Shown: positions 51,830-60,734 of the stretch, piece by piece
Layout of the letters: the number at the start of each line of letters is the position of its first letter
Numbering within the stretch: position 1 is the first letter of the stretch
Origin: PALSA-911 sp963743035
GTDB lineage: Bacteria > Pseudomonadota > Alphaproteobacteria > Acetobacterales > Acetobacteraceae
Direction: 5' to 3'
Assembly: GCA_963743035.1 (NCBI GenBank)
Contig: CAVUOB010000009.1
Coordinates: forward strand, 1 to 64,000
Length of the DNA stretch: 64,000 nucleotides
The notes under the pieces: generated by a model
Told to the model about the DNA's origin: nothing
What the model saw: the letters and a program-made list of their open reading frames with translations, nothing else
Databases searched by the model: none
Translations under genes and position numbers: made by a program

Positions 51830-53243
51830 GCGGCCGCACCAGCTTGCCGGACGCCGCGATTTGCAGGCCGGGCACGATGCGGATCGTGACGGGGACCTTG
51901 TGCGGGGCCAGGTCCCGGCGGCAGAGATCCAGAATCTCGCCTTCCAGCCTGCGCGCATCCACGGGCCGGGCGGCATCGCGCGCATCGGACCCAGGCTTGC
52001 AGACGACATCGGCGACCACGACCGCTCCCGTGATCGGGTTGCGCCGGGACCTGACCAGGGACATCTGCACGCCGGGATGCCGGTTGATCACTGCCTCGAC
52101 CTCTTCGGGATGCACTTTCTGGCCGCCGACATTGACGATCCCCTCCTTGCGCCCGGCAAAGTGGTACCGCTCCCCCCGCTGCTCCACGATGTCGCCGGTA
52201 TCGATGAAGCCGCCTGCATCCCGTAGGCTGGCGGCCGCCGCGCCCAGATAGCGCTCGGCCGTGCGGGCGGAACGGATCCGGATGGAACGATCGACGACCC
52301 GGATTTCCGCCGGCGCCTCCGCCTGGTTCAGGCGGCTGGCGGGGAAACCGGCCAGTCCGTCATCCACCTCGAACGCCACTCCGGCTTCGGTGGACGCGAA
52401 AGCGTGGACGATCCTGGCCAGCGGATAGGCCGCCCGCAGCCGGTCCAGGATCGCCTGGTCCGCCACCTCGCCCGACAGGCGGACATAGACCGGGGAGATC
52501 CTGTCCGCCGCCGTCGTCATCAATGCGCGGCGCCAATGCGAGGGAGTGCCGAGGAAATGGGTCACGCCATTCGCCGCGGCCCGTTCGAGGAACGCCGCGG
52601 GAGCCTCGTCGGGGCTCGACAACACCAACGATCCTCCACCCAGCAGCGCCCGCAACAGGATCTGCAAGCCGCCATACCGGCGGATATCGTAGAAGGTGCA
52701 CCAGACGGGACCGCCACCCTGCGCCTGGCCGGAAGGAATATGGCCGGACAGGCTTTCCAGGCTGTGCACTACCATCTTGGGCTGCCCGGTCGTACCGGAG
52801 GTAAACAGAATCCATTCGGTCGGCCGGCCGGCCCACTTTTCCATGCCCGGCAACCCGCCGCGCCCCGCCGCCACGGGGGTCACCGCCACGGGGATCACCG
52901 GCACGTCGCCAAACTCGGGCAATTCCCGGTCGGATACGATCACGTCCACCTCCGCCGTCTTCAGCACGGCCGGCAGATATTGCGGCGACAGATCGGGCGG
53001 ACAGAGAACGATGCGTCGCGCAACCCCATCGAGGGCGATCAGCGCCACCGCGGTGGCAAGCTGCTTCCCGGTCGCCAGAAGCACGTTCCTGTCCCGCAGC
53101 TCCGACAGACATTCGCAGAAGCCAGCGCCACCCGCCAGCTCGGCCAAAGGCAGCCGCGAGGTTTCGTCGGCGAGAAAGCGTCCCGCCCCCTGCCCCGCCG
53201 CCGCCAGCGCATCCCCGAGGGAATTAGGCCGAGGCCGCTGCAT
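51822..53243 (-). CDS. AMP-dependent acid ligase (adenylate-forming)
   Basis: 473 residues from ATG 53243, overlapping the carrier protein stop by 20 bases. Adenylation motifs: WILFTSGTTGQPKMVVH (about residue 145), HAFASTEAGVAFE and GGFIDTGDIVEQRG. The C-terminal sub-domain has the hinge and Lys region (YHFAGRKEGIVNVGGQKVHPEEVEAVI, then ASGKLVRPHA). It is shorter than most acyl-CoA ligases and probably activates an acid and loads it on the carrier protein encoded just upstream. A TTG at 53261 is an alternative start. Confidence 0.85.
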   Translation of the reverse strand: MQRPRPNSLGDALAAAGQGAGRFLADETSRLPLAELAGGAGFCECLSELRDRNVLLATGKQLATAVALIALDGVARRIVLCPPDLSPQYLPAVLKTAEVDVIVSDRELPEFGDVPVIPVAVTPVAAGRGGLPGMEKWAGRPTEWILFTSGTTGQPKMVVHSLESLSGHIPSGQAQGGGPVWCTFYDIRRYGGLQILLRALLGGGSLVLSSPDEAPAAFLERAAANGVTHFLGTPSHWRRALMTTAADRISPVYVRLSGEVADQAILDRLRAAYPLARIVHAFASTEAGVAFEVDDGLAGFPASRLNQAEAPAEIRVVDRSIRIRSARTAERYLGAAAASLRDAGGFIDTGDIVEQRGERYHFAGRKEGIVNVGGQKVHPEEVEAVINRHPGVQMSLVRSRRNPITGAVVVADVVCKPGSDARDAARPVDARRLEGEILDLCRRDLAPHKVPVTIRIVPGLQIAASGKLVRPHA

Positions 53244-53475
53244 TCTCGTACAGCCTGACAAAATCGCCGATGGTCACCGGGAAGGTCGCGTCGTCCGCAC
53301 TGCTGAAAGGATCGATCCCGAGATTGTCTTCCAGGCGGGCGACCACCACGGCGAGACAAAGCGAATCCAGCCCGGAGTCAAGCAGCGGCAGTTCATCGGT
53401 AAGCGGCGGCATCGACTTGTCGTGTTCGGTTGCCACCTGGCTGATCGTTAATTCGACAATTGACCGCACCGACAT
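53224..53475 (-). CDS. Acyl/aminoacyl carrier protein
   Basis: 83 residues with an AAGGAG site before the ATG at 53475. The phosphopantetheine attachment motif is LLDSGLDSLCLAVV with the Ser at about position 38, and the surrounding helices fit the carrier-protein fold. It lies at the head of an operon with an AMP ligase and a reductase, and these three would form a dedicated acyl-activating system, with the ligase loading the carrier. Confidence 0.88.
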   Translation of the reverse strand: MSVRSIVELTISQVATEHDKSMPPLTDELPLLDSGLDSLCLAVVVARLEDNLGIDPFSSADDATFPVTIGDFVRLYENAAASA

Positions 53476-54293
53476 AGACACAGCTCCTTGCGTTATCCGA
53501 ATGTTCCGCCTCGCCGGCTCTACCGTGGCGGCGCACGCCCTGGTAGTCTTGGACCCATACCGGGTGCCGCGACCCGACTTGCAGAGCAACCATTTCAGAA
53601 TGGTTTAGCAACGGGTGTCAACGTAAATCGGAACGGATCATTCTTGCGTCATCTCCCCCGCTTCGTTGCGGTTTCGTTCGTCCTGGGGTCGCATCAATGC
53701 AGGACGAGACATCTATAAGATGTCCATCACATGTCGTTCCGTTTTCGCATTGTCTACCGGAGCGCCGGGAATACGCCTACGCGATCCCGCCTTCGCCTCA
53801 CGATTGCAGCTCTCGGGCAAACACCAATCCATGGCAGCCGCACCGCCGATCGACGCCAATGGCGGGCGGTCCGGCACGCAGAGATATTCACAAAGCCGAC
53901 TTCCGCTCCGTTTCGTTTCGCGTTCGGTTCTGGCATCGGGATGCGCTGCTCGCCGGAGATGCTGACCAAATGGCCGAAAATCCACTTATGCCTTGCATAA
54001 GCGGGCACGCAACCGGAGGCACCTGCCTACGGTTTAGGTGCGTTTTCGTATCGTGTTTTTCGGACGATCCTACCCGGGGCTCCACCCAGTCGCACGCCCC
54101 GGAGCACTGTCGTTTCCGGCGTATCGACATGCGCGGGCCTGTTCCGTGATTCCCGAGGAGTTTCTACTTTTTTGCTTGTCATGCGGAATGGTCCGCCTTA
54201 TTCATGTTTTTAGCGATGGCTTGGGTATCGTACCAAGCCGCCGTGTATCCTTCAATGCGGCCTTTATACGGTGTGTGGCAGGAGAAGGGCTGA
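53476..54293. other. Long intergenic region between the acyl carrier operon and the EPS operon
   Basis: About 820 bp between divergent genes. It is less GC-rich than its neighbours and its open frames are short and unconvincing, so I see no gene. It holds the inverted repeat at 53588-53605, a short one at 53709-53721 (catct ata agatg), and probably the promoters and regulatory sites of both operons. Confidence 0.55.
53588..53605. promoter_or_regulatory. 18-bp inverted repeat, possible operator
   Basis: AACCATT and AATGGTT are perfect 7-bp arms around TCAG, about 113 bases upstream of the carrier protein start. The shape fits a dimeric regulator site. Confidence 0.4.
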
Positions 54294-55757
54294 GTGTTAC
54301 TCCATAGATTGCCGTCCAGTCAGTTCCGTATCCACGGCAATCCATTCGACCTGGCCCCGCCCACCGTCGCCGAGTTCCATCGCCTGCGGCTGCAAACATG
54401 GATCGCCGCCATTATCTGCCTCGATCTTGCAGGGGTAGTGGTGCTGTCCCTGACGATCTTCCGCGTCTATGCGGCGCCGCTTAATTACGATTCGGATCAG
54501 TTATGGGCCTGCCTTGGCGGCTTCGTCGCGGCATGGCTTCTGGCGTCGCACTGGCAGGAACTCTACCGGCAAAGGATGGCGCTCGACGGACGCTGGCTGC
54601 TGCTGCGGGCCGTCGTCGCATGCACGGCCGCATTCGGGATCGTCCTGCTGCTGGCCTTCTCCTTCAAACTGATCAGCGGCGTATCGCGCCTGTGGCTCCT
54701 GGCATGGGCCGCCAGCGCCGTGGCCTGGGTGATTGCCGCGCGGCTCATCTGGCAGCGATGCCTGCAGGCCGCGCTGGGCCGTGGGCATTGCCTGGAACGG
54801 GCGCTGGTTCTGGCCGGGTCCGCATCGGCGGCGCACCGGATCGGCGCGGCGATCGAGCGCGAAAGCGATGGAAGAATAAGAGTGGCCTCCAGTATCCCGT
54901 TGCCGGGCATTTCCGGTGCCCCGTCCTATGCCTGGGTCGAGGACGCGATCCGCAGCGATGCTATCGATCGCGTCGTCATCGCGGATTTCGAGGATGCGAA
55001 GGATGAAACCAACGCCTTGCTGACCCGGCTGATGCGGCTGGCCGTCGACGTTACGCTGATGCCGAACTTCCAGGGACTCTACACCCCGCTCATGCGGGTC
55101 AACCGGATCGGATCCGTGCCGGCGGTCGATGTTTCCATTCGCCCGCTCTCCGCCGGTCAGGCAATCGTCAAACGGATCGAGGACGTGACGGCCGCCCTTC
55201 TCGTGATACTGCTGACATCCCCCCTCCTGCTGTTGATCTGCCTGGCCATCAGGCTCGACAGCCCCGGCCCCGTGCTGTTTCGCCAGAAGCGCGTCGGCTT
55301 CCATGACACGGCATTCTACGTATGGAAGTTTCGTACGATGTATCACGCGATGCAGGACCCGGGTTCCGCGCAGCAAACCAGCCGCAACGACCGTCGCGTC
55401 ACCCGTGTCGGCCGCTTCCTGCGCCGCACCAGCCTCGATGAACTGCCCCAGCTGGTGAATGTGCTCCGCGGCGAAATGTCCATCGTCGGGCCACGCCCGC
55501 ATGCGTTGGAAACGAGGACGGCCGGTCTGCCTCTGCACGAAATGGTTGAGGAATACGCATCCCGCCACCGCATCAAACCCGGCATCACCGGATGGGCGCA
55601 GGTCAATGGTTGCCGCGGGGAACTGGACACCGAGGAAAAGTTGCGCCGCAGGATAAGGCTCGACTGCTATTATATCGAGAACTGGTCACTCAACCTCGAC
55701 GCCTGGATCATGCTTCGCACGGTGTCGCTGCTCGTTTTCGACCCGCATGCCTACTGA
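54294..55757 (+). CDS. Exopolysaccharide polyprenyl glycosylphosphotransferase
   Basis: 487 residues from a GTG with AGGAG upstream. The N-terminal half has about four or five membrane helices (IAAIICLDLAGVVVLSL, AVVACTAAFGIVLLLAF and others) and a CoA-binding-like domain. The C-terminal sugar transferase domain (about 294-487) has the conserved LDSPGPVLFRQKRVGF, FRTM, TSLDELPQLVNVLRGEMS and VGPRP. Proteins of the WcaJ/GumD type transfer a sugar-1-phosphate (often glucose) to undecaprenyl phosphate, starting the repeat unit on the cytoplasmic side of the membrane. It opens the EPS operon with the kinase gene downstream. Confidence 0.93.
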   Translation: MLLHRLPSSQFRIHGNPFDLAPPTVAEFHRLRLQTWIAAIICLDLAGVVVLSLTIFRVYAAPLNYDSDQLWACLGGFVAAWLLASHWQELYRQRMALDGRWLLLRAVVACTAAFGIVLLLAFSFKLISGVSRLWLLAWAASAVAWVIAARLIWQRCLQAALGRGHCLERALVLAGSASAAHRIGAAIERESDGRIRVASSIPLPGISGAPSYAWVEDAIRSDAIDRVVIADFEDAKDETNALLTRLMRLAVDVTLMPNFQGLYTPLMRVNRIGSVPAVDVSIRPLSAGQAIVKRIEDVTAALLVILLTSPLLLLICLAIRLDSPGPVLFRQKRVGFHDTAFYVWKFRTMYHAMQDPGSAQQTSRNDRRVTRVGRFLRRTSLDELPQLVNVLRGEMSIVGPRPHALETRTAGLPLHEMVEEYASRHRIKPGITGWAQVNGCRGELDTEEKLRRRIRLDCYYIENWSLNLDAWIMLRTVSLLVFDPHAY

Positions 55758-55808
55758 AATGCCGGATGAGATCCCCAATTCCGCGCGGATCCTGCCGGGA
55801 AGATCGAG

Positions 55809-58019
55809 ATGCGAATGAACCACCTGTCCCCGGATCACGCCCGGGCGATACCTGTTCCCGCCACCAAGCCGGGCGGGCTCGACATACGGCAGCTGTTCGG
55901 CAGCCTGCTGCGGAACCTGCCTCTCATCGGCGCTCTTCTGCTGCTCGGTGCGCTGTCGGGCTACGGCATCCAGCGCGCGCTGCCGGCCCGGTATACCAGC
56001 TCCGCCTCGATCCTGATCGACCCAAAGCGCCCCGGCTCATTCGGGGCGGACGCCACATTCGCCAACCTGTATGTCGATAACAACAAGATCTCCAGCGTCG
56101 AGCTGATCCTTGTCTCATCGGGCCTGCTGCGCCAGGTGGTCATGGCCGAGCACCTCGCCGACGACCCCGAATTCGGCGATAGAAAGCCCTCCTTCGTCCA
56201 TAAATGGCTCTCGTTCCTGCCCGCCCTGCAGGTGGCTCCCCTACCCGATACGCCGGAGATGCGCGAAGCGAGGGCCCTGGATCGCCTGACCCGCTCGATC
56301 AAGACCATGCGCATCGGCATAACCTATGTCATCGATGTGTCGGTTTCCGCATCGAATCCCGAAAAGGCCGCACGCCTGGCCGGGGCCGTGGCAGGCGCGT
56401 ATTTGAACGATCAGATAGAAACCAAGTTCGCCGCCGCCCAACGCGACATATCCTGGCTGACCGAACGGCTGAAGGGCCTGCGTGGCGAGTTGATCCGCAG
56501 CGAGGAGGCGGCCGAGGTCATTCGCCAGAAATACGGCCTGACGCAGACGGACCGCGGGCCAGGCTCCACGGTCGACCGACAGGCCATCACTGAAATCAAT
56601 GCGCAGTTGACCGAGGCACAGGGTCAGGTCTCCGCAAGCCAGGCAAAATACGAACAGGTGCAGCGGCTCAAACGGAGCGGCGCAAGCCTGGAGGGATTGC
56701 CCGAAGTCGCGGCCTCCAAGACGATCGAAGAACTGCGCAAGCACCAGTCCGACATGAACCGCACCGTCGCCGATCTCGCCGCCCACTACACGCCCATCTA
56801 CCCGGGCCGGGTACGCGCCGAGGACGACCGAAAAGTTCTCGACGCCCAGATCGCCGCGGAGATATCCAGGATCGTTGACGGTCTTCGCAATGATTATGAG
56901 ACCGCCACAGCCCGACGCGACGCCCTCCAGCAACGTCTGACCCAGCTCGTCAGCGGCGAAAGCTCCGGCGCAAGCACGCAGGGCAGGGTCGAGCTGCGCG
57001 AAGCCGAGCGCGTGGCCGAGGCGAACCGCACTGTCTATGAAGCGTCGCTCAACCATCTGCGCGAATTGGAGCAGCAGCAGACACGCCAGGAAGTCGAGGC
57101 CCGTATCATCTCCGCCCCCGAGCAACCGGACGCCCCGAGCTTTCCAAAGCCGATTCTGTTCGTGGCCGCCGGGGGCGGCCTCGGCCTGGCATGCGGCCTC
57201 GGCCTGGTCTTCCTGCTCCCCTTGCTGGAACACAGGATTGTCAGCGCCGGCGGCGCGGAGACGATCCTGTCCCTTCCCGTACTGGCCATGATTCCCTATT
57301 TGACGAAGAAGGAGCTATCCGTCTCCGGCCGGCGATTGACGATCCTGGAATATCTGGCAAGCCACCCCTTGTCCCGCTACGCCGATAGCCTGAGGTCGCT
57401 GCGCATCCGCCTTCGTCTTGGCAATCTGGATACCGCGCGCGTGATCCAGTTCACCTCGGCGATCCCCGGGGAAGGCAAATCGACCGCCGCAGTCAGCCTC
57501 GCCCTCTCGGCCGCCAACTCCGGCATACGTACCGTGCTGGTCGATCTCGATTTCCGCAATCCTGCCATTTCCAACATGTTCAGCATTCAGCAGCGCGAGG
57601 GCGTCGTCGACATCCTGCGCGGCAATGCCGTCACCGGCTCCGTCCTGCAAACCCATCAGCGCCTGCCGCTGCGGATCATCGGCGCTGGATCTTCCTTCCG
57701 CCCCCGGCCGGACATGATGGAGACCCGGCAGTTCCGTCACTTCATCGAAGAGCTGACCAAGGGCTTTGACCTCGTGGTTCTCGACACGCCACCCATTCTG
57801 GTCGTGTCGGATCCGGCGCTGATTGCCGGGGTCGCGGACACCACGGTCGTTGTCGTCGCGTGGCGATCGACGCCCCAGCAGACCGTCAACCACGCCATTG
57901 CGGCGCTGAAAGCCGCCAATGCGCCGTTGGCCGGAATTATCCTGAACAAGATCGACCTCCGGAAGATTGGGAGATACGATCACGCAGGCTACGGCTACGA
58001 TTATTATGCCGATGCATGA
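55809..58019 (+). CDS. Wzc/GumC-type polysaccharide co-polymerase and tyrosine autokinase
   Basis: 736 residues. Two membrane helices border a periplasmic domain: IGALLLLGALSGYGIQ near residue 42 and ILFVAAGGGLGLACGL near residue 450. A coiled-coil region (residues about 190-440) lies between them, and a Wzz-like domain starts at the N-terminus. The cytoplasmic BY-kinase part has Walker A AIPGEGKST at about 552, Walker A' LVDLDFRN at about 578, Walker B VVLDTPP at about 655, and a C-terminal Tyr cluster (YDHAGYGYDYYADA). It would set chain length and control polymerisation/export of the exopolysaccharide by cyclic autophosphorylation. Confidence 0.95.
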   Translation: MRMNHLSPDHARAIPVPATKPGGLDIRQLFGSLLRNLPLIGALLLLGALSGYGIQRALPARYTSSASILIDPKRPGSFGADATFANLYVDNNKISSVELILVSSGLLRQVVMAEHLADDPEFGDRKPSFVHKWLSFLPALQVAPLPDTPEMREARALDRLTRSIKTMRIGITYVIDVSVSASNPEKAARLAGAVAGAYLNDQIETKFAAAQRDISWLTERLKGLRGELIRSEEAAEVIRQKYGLTQTDRGPGSTVDRQAITEINAQLTEAQGQVSASQAKYEQVQRLKRSGASLEGLPEVAASKTIEELRKHQSDMNRTVADLAAHYTPIYPGRVRAEDDRKVLDAQIAAEISRIVDGLRNDYETATARRDALQQRLTQLVSGESSGASTQGRVELREAERVAEANRTVYEASLNHLRELEQQQTRQEVEARIISAPEQPDAPSFPKPILFVAAGGGLGLACGLGLVFLLPLLEHRIVSAGGAETILSLPVLAMIPYLTKKELSVSGRRLTILEYLASHPLSRYADSLRSLRIRLRLGNLDTARVIQFTSAIPGEGKSTAAVSLALSAANSGIRTVLVDLDFRNPAISNMFSIQQREGVVDILRGNAVTGSVLQTHQRLPLRIIGAGSSFRPRPDMMETRQFRHFIEELTKGFDLVVLDTPPILVVSDPALIAGVADTTVVVVAWRSTPQQTVNHAIAALKAANAPLAGIILNKIDLRKIGRYDHAGYGYDYYADA

Positions 58020-58021
58020 TC

Positions 58022-58053
58022 GGAAGCCGCCAGGCTTCTAAGCGGCGGCTTCC
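58022..58053. terminator. Bidirectional hairpin between convergent genes
   Basis: ggaagccgcc and ggcggcttcc form a perfect 10-bp stem with a 12-base loop, between the kinase gene and the convergent decarboxylase gene. It contains the latter's stop codon (58038-58040). No T-run is present. Confidence 0.55.
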
Positions 58054-59460
58054 AATGCCGCCACGAGTTCCGCGGCATCCTCGGGGCTCGATTCGCCATG
58101 CGTCACACAGGCGCGGATCACCTCCCGCCCCTCGAATGTCGCCACCGAAATCCAGGCGCGCCCGGAATCGAGAACACCGCGAACGATCGACCGCGCATCT
58201 CGCGATCCCACGGGCGGCTCGATGCAAAGCACAGCCAGGGGCGAGGCGTTGGATATCTTCCATCCGCGCGCGAGCAGCAGGTCCTTCAGCAACGCGGCAA
58301 GCCCGATCGATCGCTCGACATGATCCGCATACCCACTCCAGCCTGCCGCGGCCAGGGACAGAAACAGCCGCAGCCCAACGAAACGCCGCGACCATTGGAC
58401 AGACGCAACGTATGGGTCGGCTGCGGGAACGTTCGAAGGCATGTAGTGCGCCGAAACCTGAAACGTGGACGACAGGATCGAGGCATGGCTGGTCATGAAC
58501 ATGCCGCAGCCCATGGTCGTCGCGAACCATTTATGGGCGTCAATCGTCAGCGAGTTCCGCTGCCTCGATCCCGGCCAGGACAACACGCCCCCGGGCGGAT
58601 GCGATCAACGCTCCGCCCCATGCGGCATCGACGTGGTACCAAAGGCCGAACCGTCTCGCCACCTCGGCGCAGGCGGCCAGGGGATCGACCATCCCGGCGA
58701 CGGTCGTGCCGGCCGTGGCTGCGATCATGACCGGAACGTTTCCATCGGCGTTGTCCGCGGCCACAGCAGCCGCCAGGGCATCCGGATCGATTCTTCCGGA
58801 ACCATCGGTATCCACCAGGCGCACGGCATTGCGTCCAATTCCGGCCTGATGCGCGATCTTCAGCCATGCGAGATGCGCGTCCTTGGAAACATAGAAGACG
58901 GGCGCCCCATGGAACGACCGCGCGCCCTGTTCGGCGAATTGCGGGTTGGCATGGGTCAATGCGCAGATCAGCGCGGTATAGTTCGCCTCCGCACCGCCGC
59001 TGGTGAAATGTCCATTCGCCTCCGATGGAAGCCCCGCGCGCCGGGCGACCGCCCGAATGACATGCGCCTCGATCCCGACCGGGACCGGCGATGTCGTCGA
59101 AGTCGCCAGTTGCGGGTTGAATGCGGCCGCGATGCGATCCGCGCATTCGGAAGCGAATGTCGGGGCGGGATTGAACAGTCCGAAATACCTTGGGTGATTG
59201 ACGTGGACGACGCCACGCTCCAGTCCACCGATGATCCATGGCAGGAGTTCATCGAGGCAGCGGGGTTGCTGAAAGTCGAAGCCGGCGAGTTCCGCGGCGA
59301 ATGCCGCGCTGTCGAATGTCGGGGTCACCGCTCCGGCACGGACGCGTTGGCTTGCACGGGCCAGCGCGTCCGTCAGGAGATGGTCGAAACGCTCACGATC
59401 CTGGAGCGAAGGAAACAAGGCCGAGGCGCGCCCTGTGGTTCGCCCTATGTCAGTATTCAT
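58038..59460 (-). pseudogene. PLP-dependent decarboxylase, interrupted by a frameshift
   Basis: The N-terminal part (from the start at 59460) runs about 306 residues with FTSGGAEANYTALI and the PLP Asp motif HVDAAWGGALI. Near 58556 the frame has to shift by one base to continue with LTIDAHKWFATTMGCG, where DAHKW is the PLP lysine, and on to the stop at 58038. Both parts together make about 470 residues, the length of group II amino-acid decarboxylases (aromatic amino acid, histidine or glutamate type). A single extra A in gcggaactcg would explain it. It is either a recent loss of function or a sequencing error. Confidence 0.85.
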
Positions 59461-59528
59461 CCGTCACGAAGCTCCACCGGCCCATGCCCTCGTCACCCCA
59501 TGGCCGCCTCTATCGGAACGCCATCTCT

Positions 59529-60167
59529 TCAAACGGCAAGGCTGGGAACGGCTCCGACAAGGATGTTCCGGAATGCGACCCAGACCGGCAGGATCCGGTC
59601 ATCCGGCACGAGATGGCGGCTCAGGGCGCCATGCCCTTGCTCAGCGTCGCTATCGAACCGGATATGCTCCACCAGAAAATGCCGGAACGCCGCAAGCAGG
59701 GGATTGCTCCAGTCCGGCGAGCGCAGCATCGCCCCGAACACCCGTTCAAGACCGCCATCCTCATAGCTGGAGATACTCAGGGCTTTCGTTACCGGATCCA
59801 TGCCTCGCATTTCCGCCAGATAAGCGTCCCCCAGCTGCTCAATCCGATGGCGATCCCCTTCATCCAGGATCGACAGCGTCAGCAGGCGCCGCATGAACTC
59901 GTCATGGTTCATCTTCTCGCCGGCATCCGCGACCCCCGGCCAGGGAGACAGGTTCGCCGTGTCGCACTCCTCCCGTCGGAGCTGCTCGAGCTTCAGGTCA
60001 TCTGGATGAAGCAAGCATGCGACCTGCAGGTTCTCGCGGAACTGGACGGAAAAATAGTAATACGCCCACGCCACGGCAACCAGTTCATCGCGACTTAGGT
60101 TCGACCAGTCGAGATCGCATATTTCATTGATCACCCGCCGGTATTCGCAGAGTGCACGTAGTTCCAA
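59529..60167 (-). CDS. Possible haem-oxygenase-fold protein of unknown function
   Basis: About 212 residues from a TTG (60167), which lies 7 bases after a strong GAGGAGGG site. The chain is helical, with YYYFSVQFRENLQVACLL, LLTLSILDEGDRHRIEQL and HFLVEHIRFDSDAEQGHG. The last motif (EHIRFDSDAEQGHG) recalls the histidine/acid metal-ligand helix of haem-oxygenase-like di-iron enzymes, but I am not certain. No signal peptide. It follows the decarboxylase gene on the same strand, so the two may act together. An upstream start at 60332 is open but lacks a site. Confidence 0.6.
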   Translation of the reverse strand: MELRALCEYRRVINEICDLDWSNLSRDELVAVAWAYYYFSVQFRENLQVACLLHPDDLKLEQLRREECDTANLSPWPGVADAGEKMNHDEFMRRLLTLSILDEGDRHRIEQLGDAYLAEMRGMDPVTKALSISSYEDGGLERVFGAMLRSPDWSNPLLAAFRHFLVEHIRFDSDAEQGHGALSRHLVPDDRILPVWVAFRNILVGAVPSLAV

Positions 60168-60734
60168 TATCAAACCCTCCTCGATTGAACCCAGAGAATC
60201 GCACGGGCCGTTGGTTGTCGCCAGTCCGCCGCGGCCACCGCCGTGACGCCTTGTTCCAATGCGATCCGTCGACGGGAAACCCCATCCAGGGACCTGGATT
60301 TCGGCTGCCGGCAATGGGTCGATTGAAAGCACCCCCGGTTTCGTTCCGGGACGGCATTGTACTTATTTATCCAGATGACCCATGTTCCGGCAATCAAAAT
60401 CGTGCAGATTATCCCGGGATTTACCAAATACAACCGCCGGTGCAATTCGCCGCCATATCCCGGTTTCGTTACGGTGCATTATGCTCTGGAGCCACCCACT
60501 ACCGTCACCGCCCAAGCCCAATACGCTTCCTGGTTGCAGCCACCTTCCGGCGCGCCTGATTGGGTGAATTCGGCAGCCGGATGGTAACCGATACAACCTT
60601 CTGCGCCGCTGATGGATGGATTCATCCATCTAACTCGTTGCGGTATGCGATGCGCGCCCGTATAGTGGTTTCGATCCGGGATCGGTATACCGTTTCAGAC
60701 CGATCCGGTCCCTCCTTTCGTGAGCAGGCATTTG
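60168..60734. other. Intergenic region before the MetY gene
   Basis: About 570 bp of lower-GC DNA, divergent between two genes. Open frames are short and poor. It contains an inverted repeat gatggat...atccatc at 60611-60630 about 105 bases before the metY start, possibly a regulatory site. No SAM riboswitch core was recognised. Confidence 0.45.

Noticed and set aside
53650..54310. Several short open frames in the 820-bp intergenic region
   Set aside because: No ribosome sites and no family similarity; composition typical of random frames.
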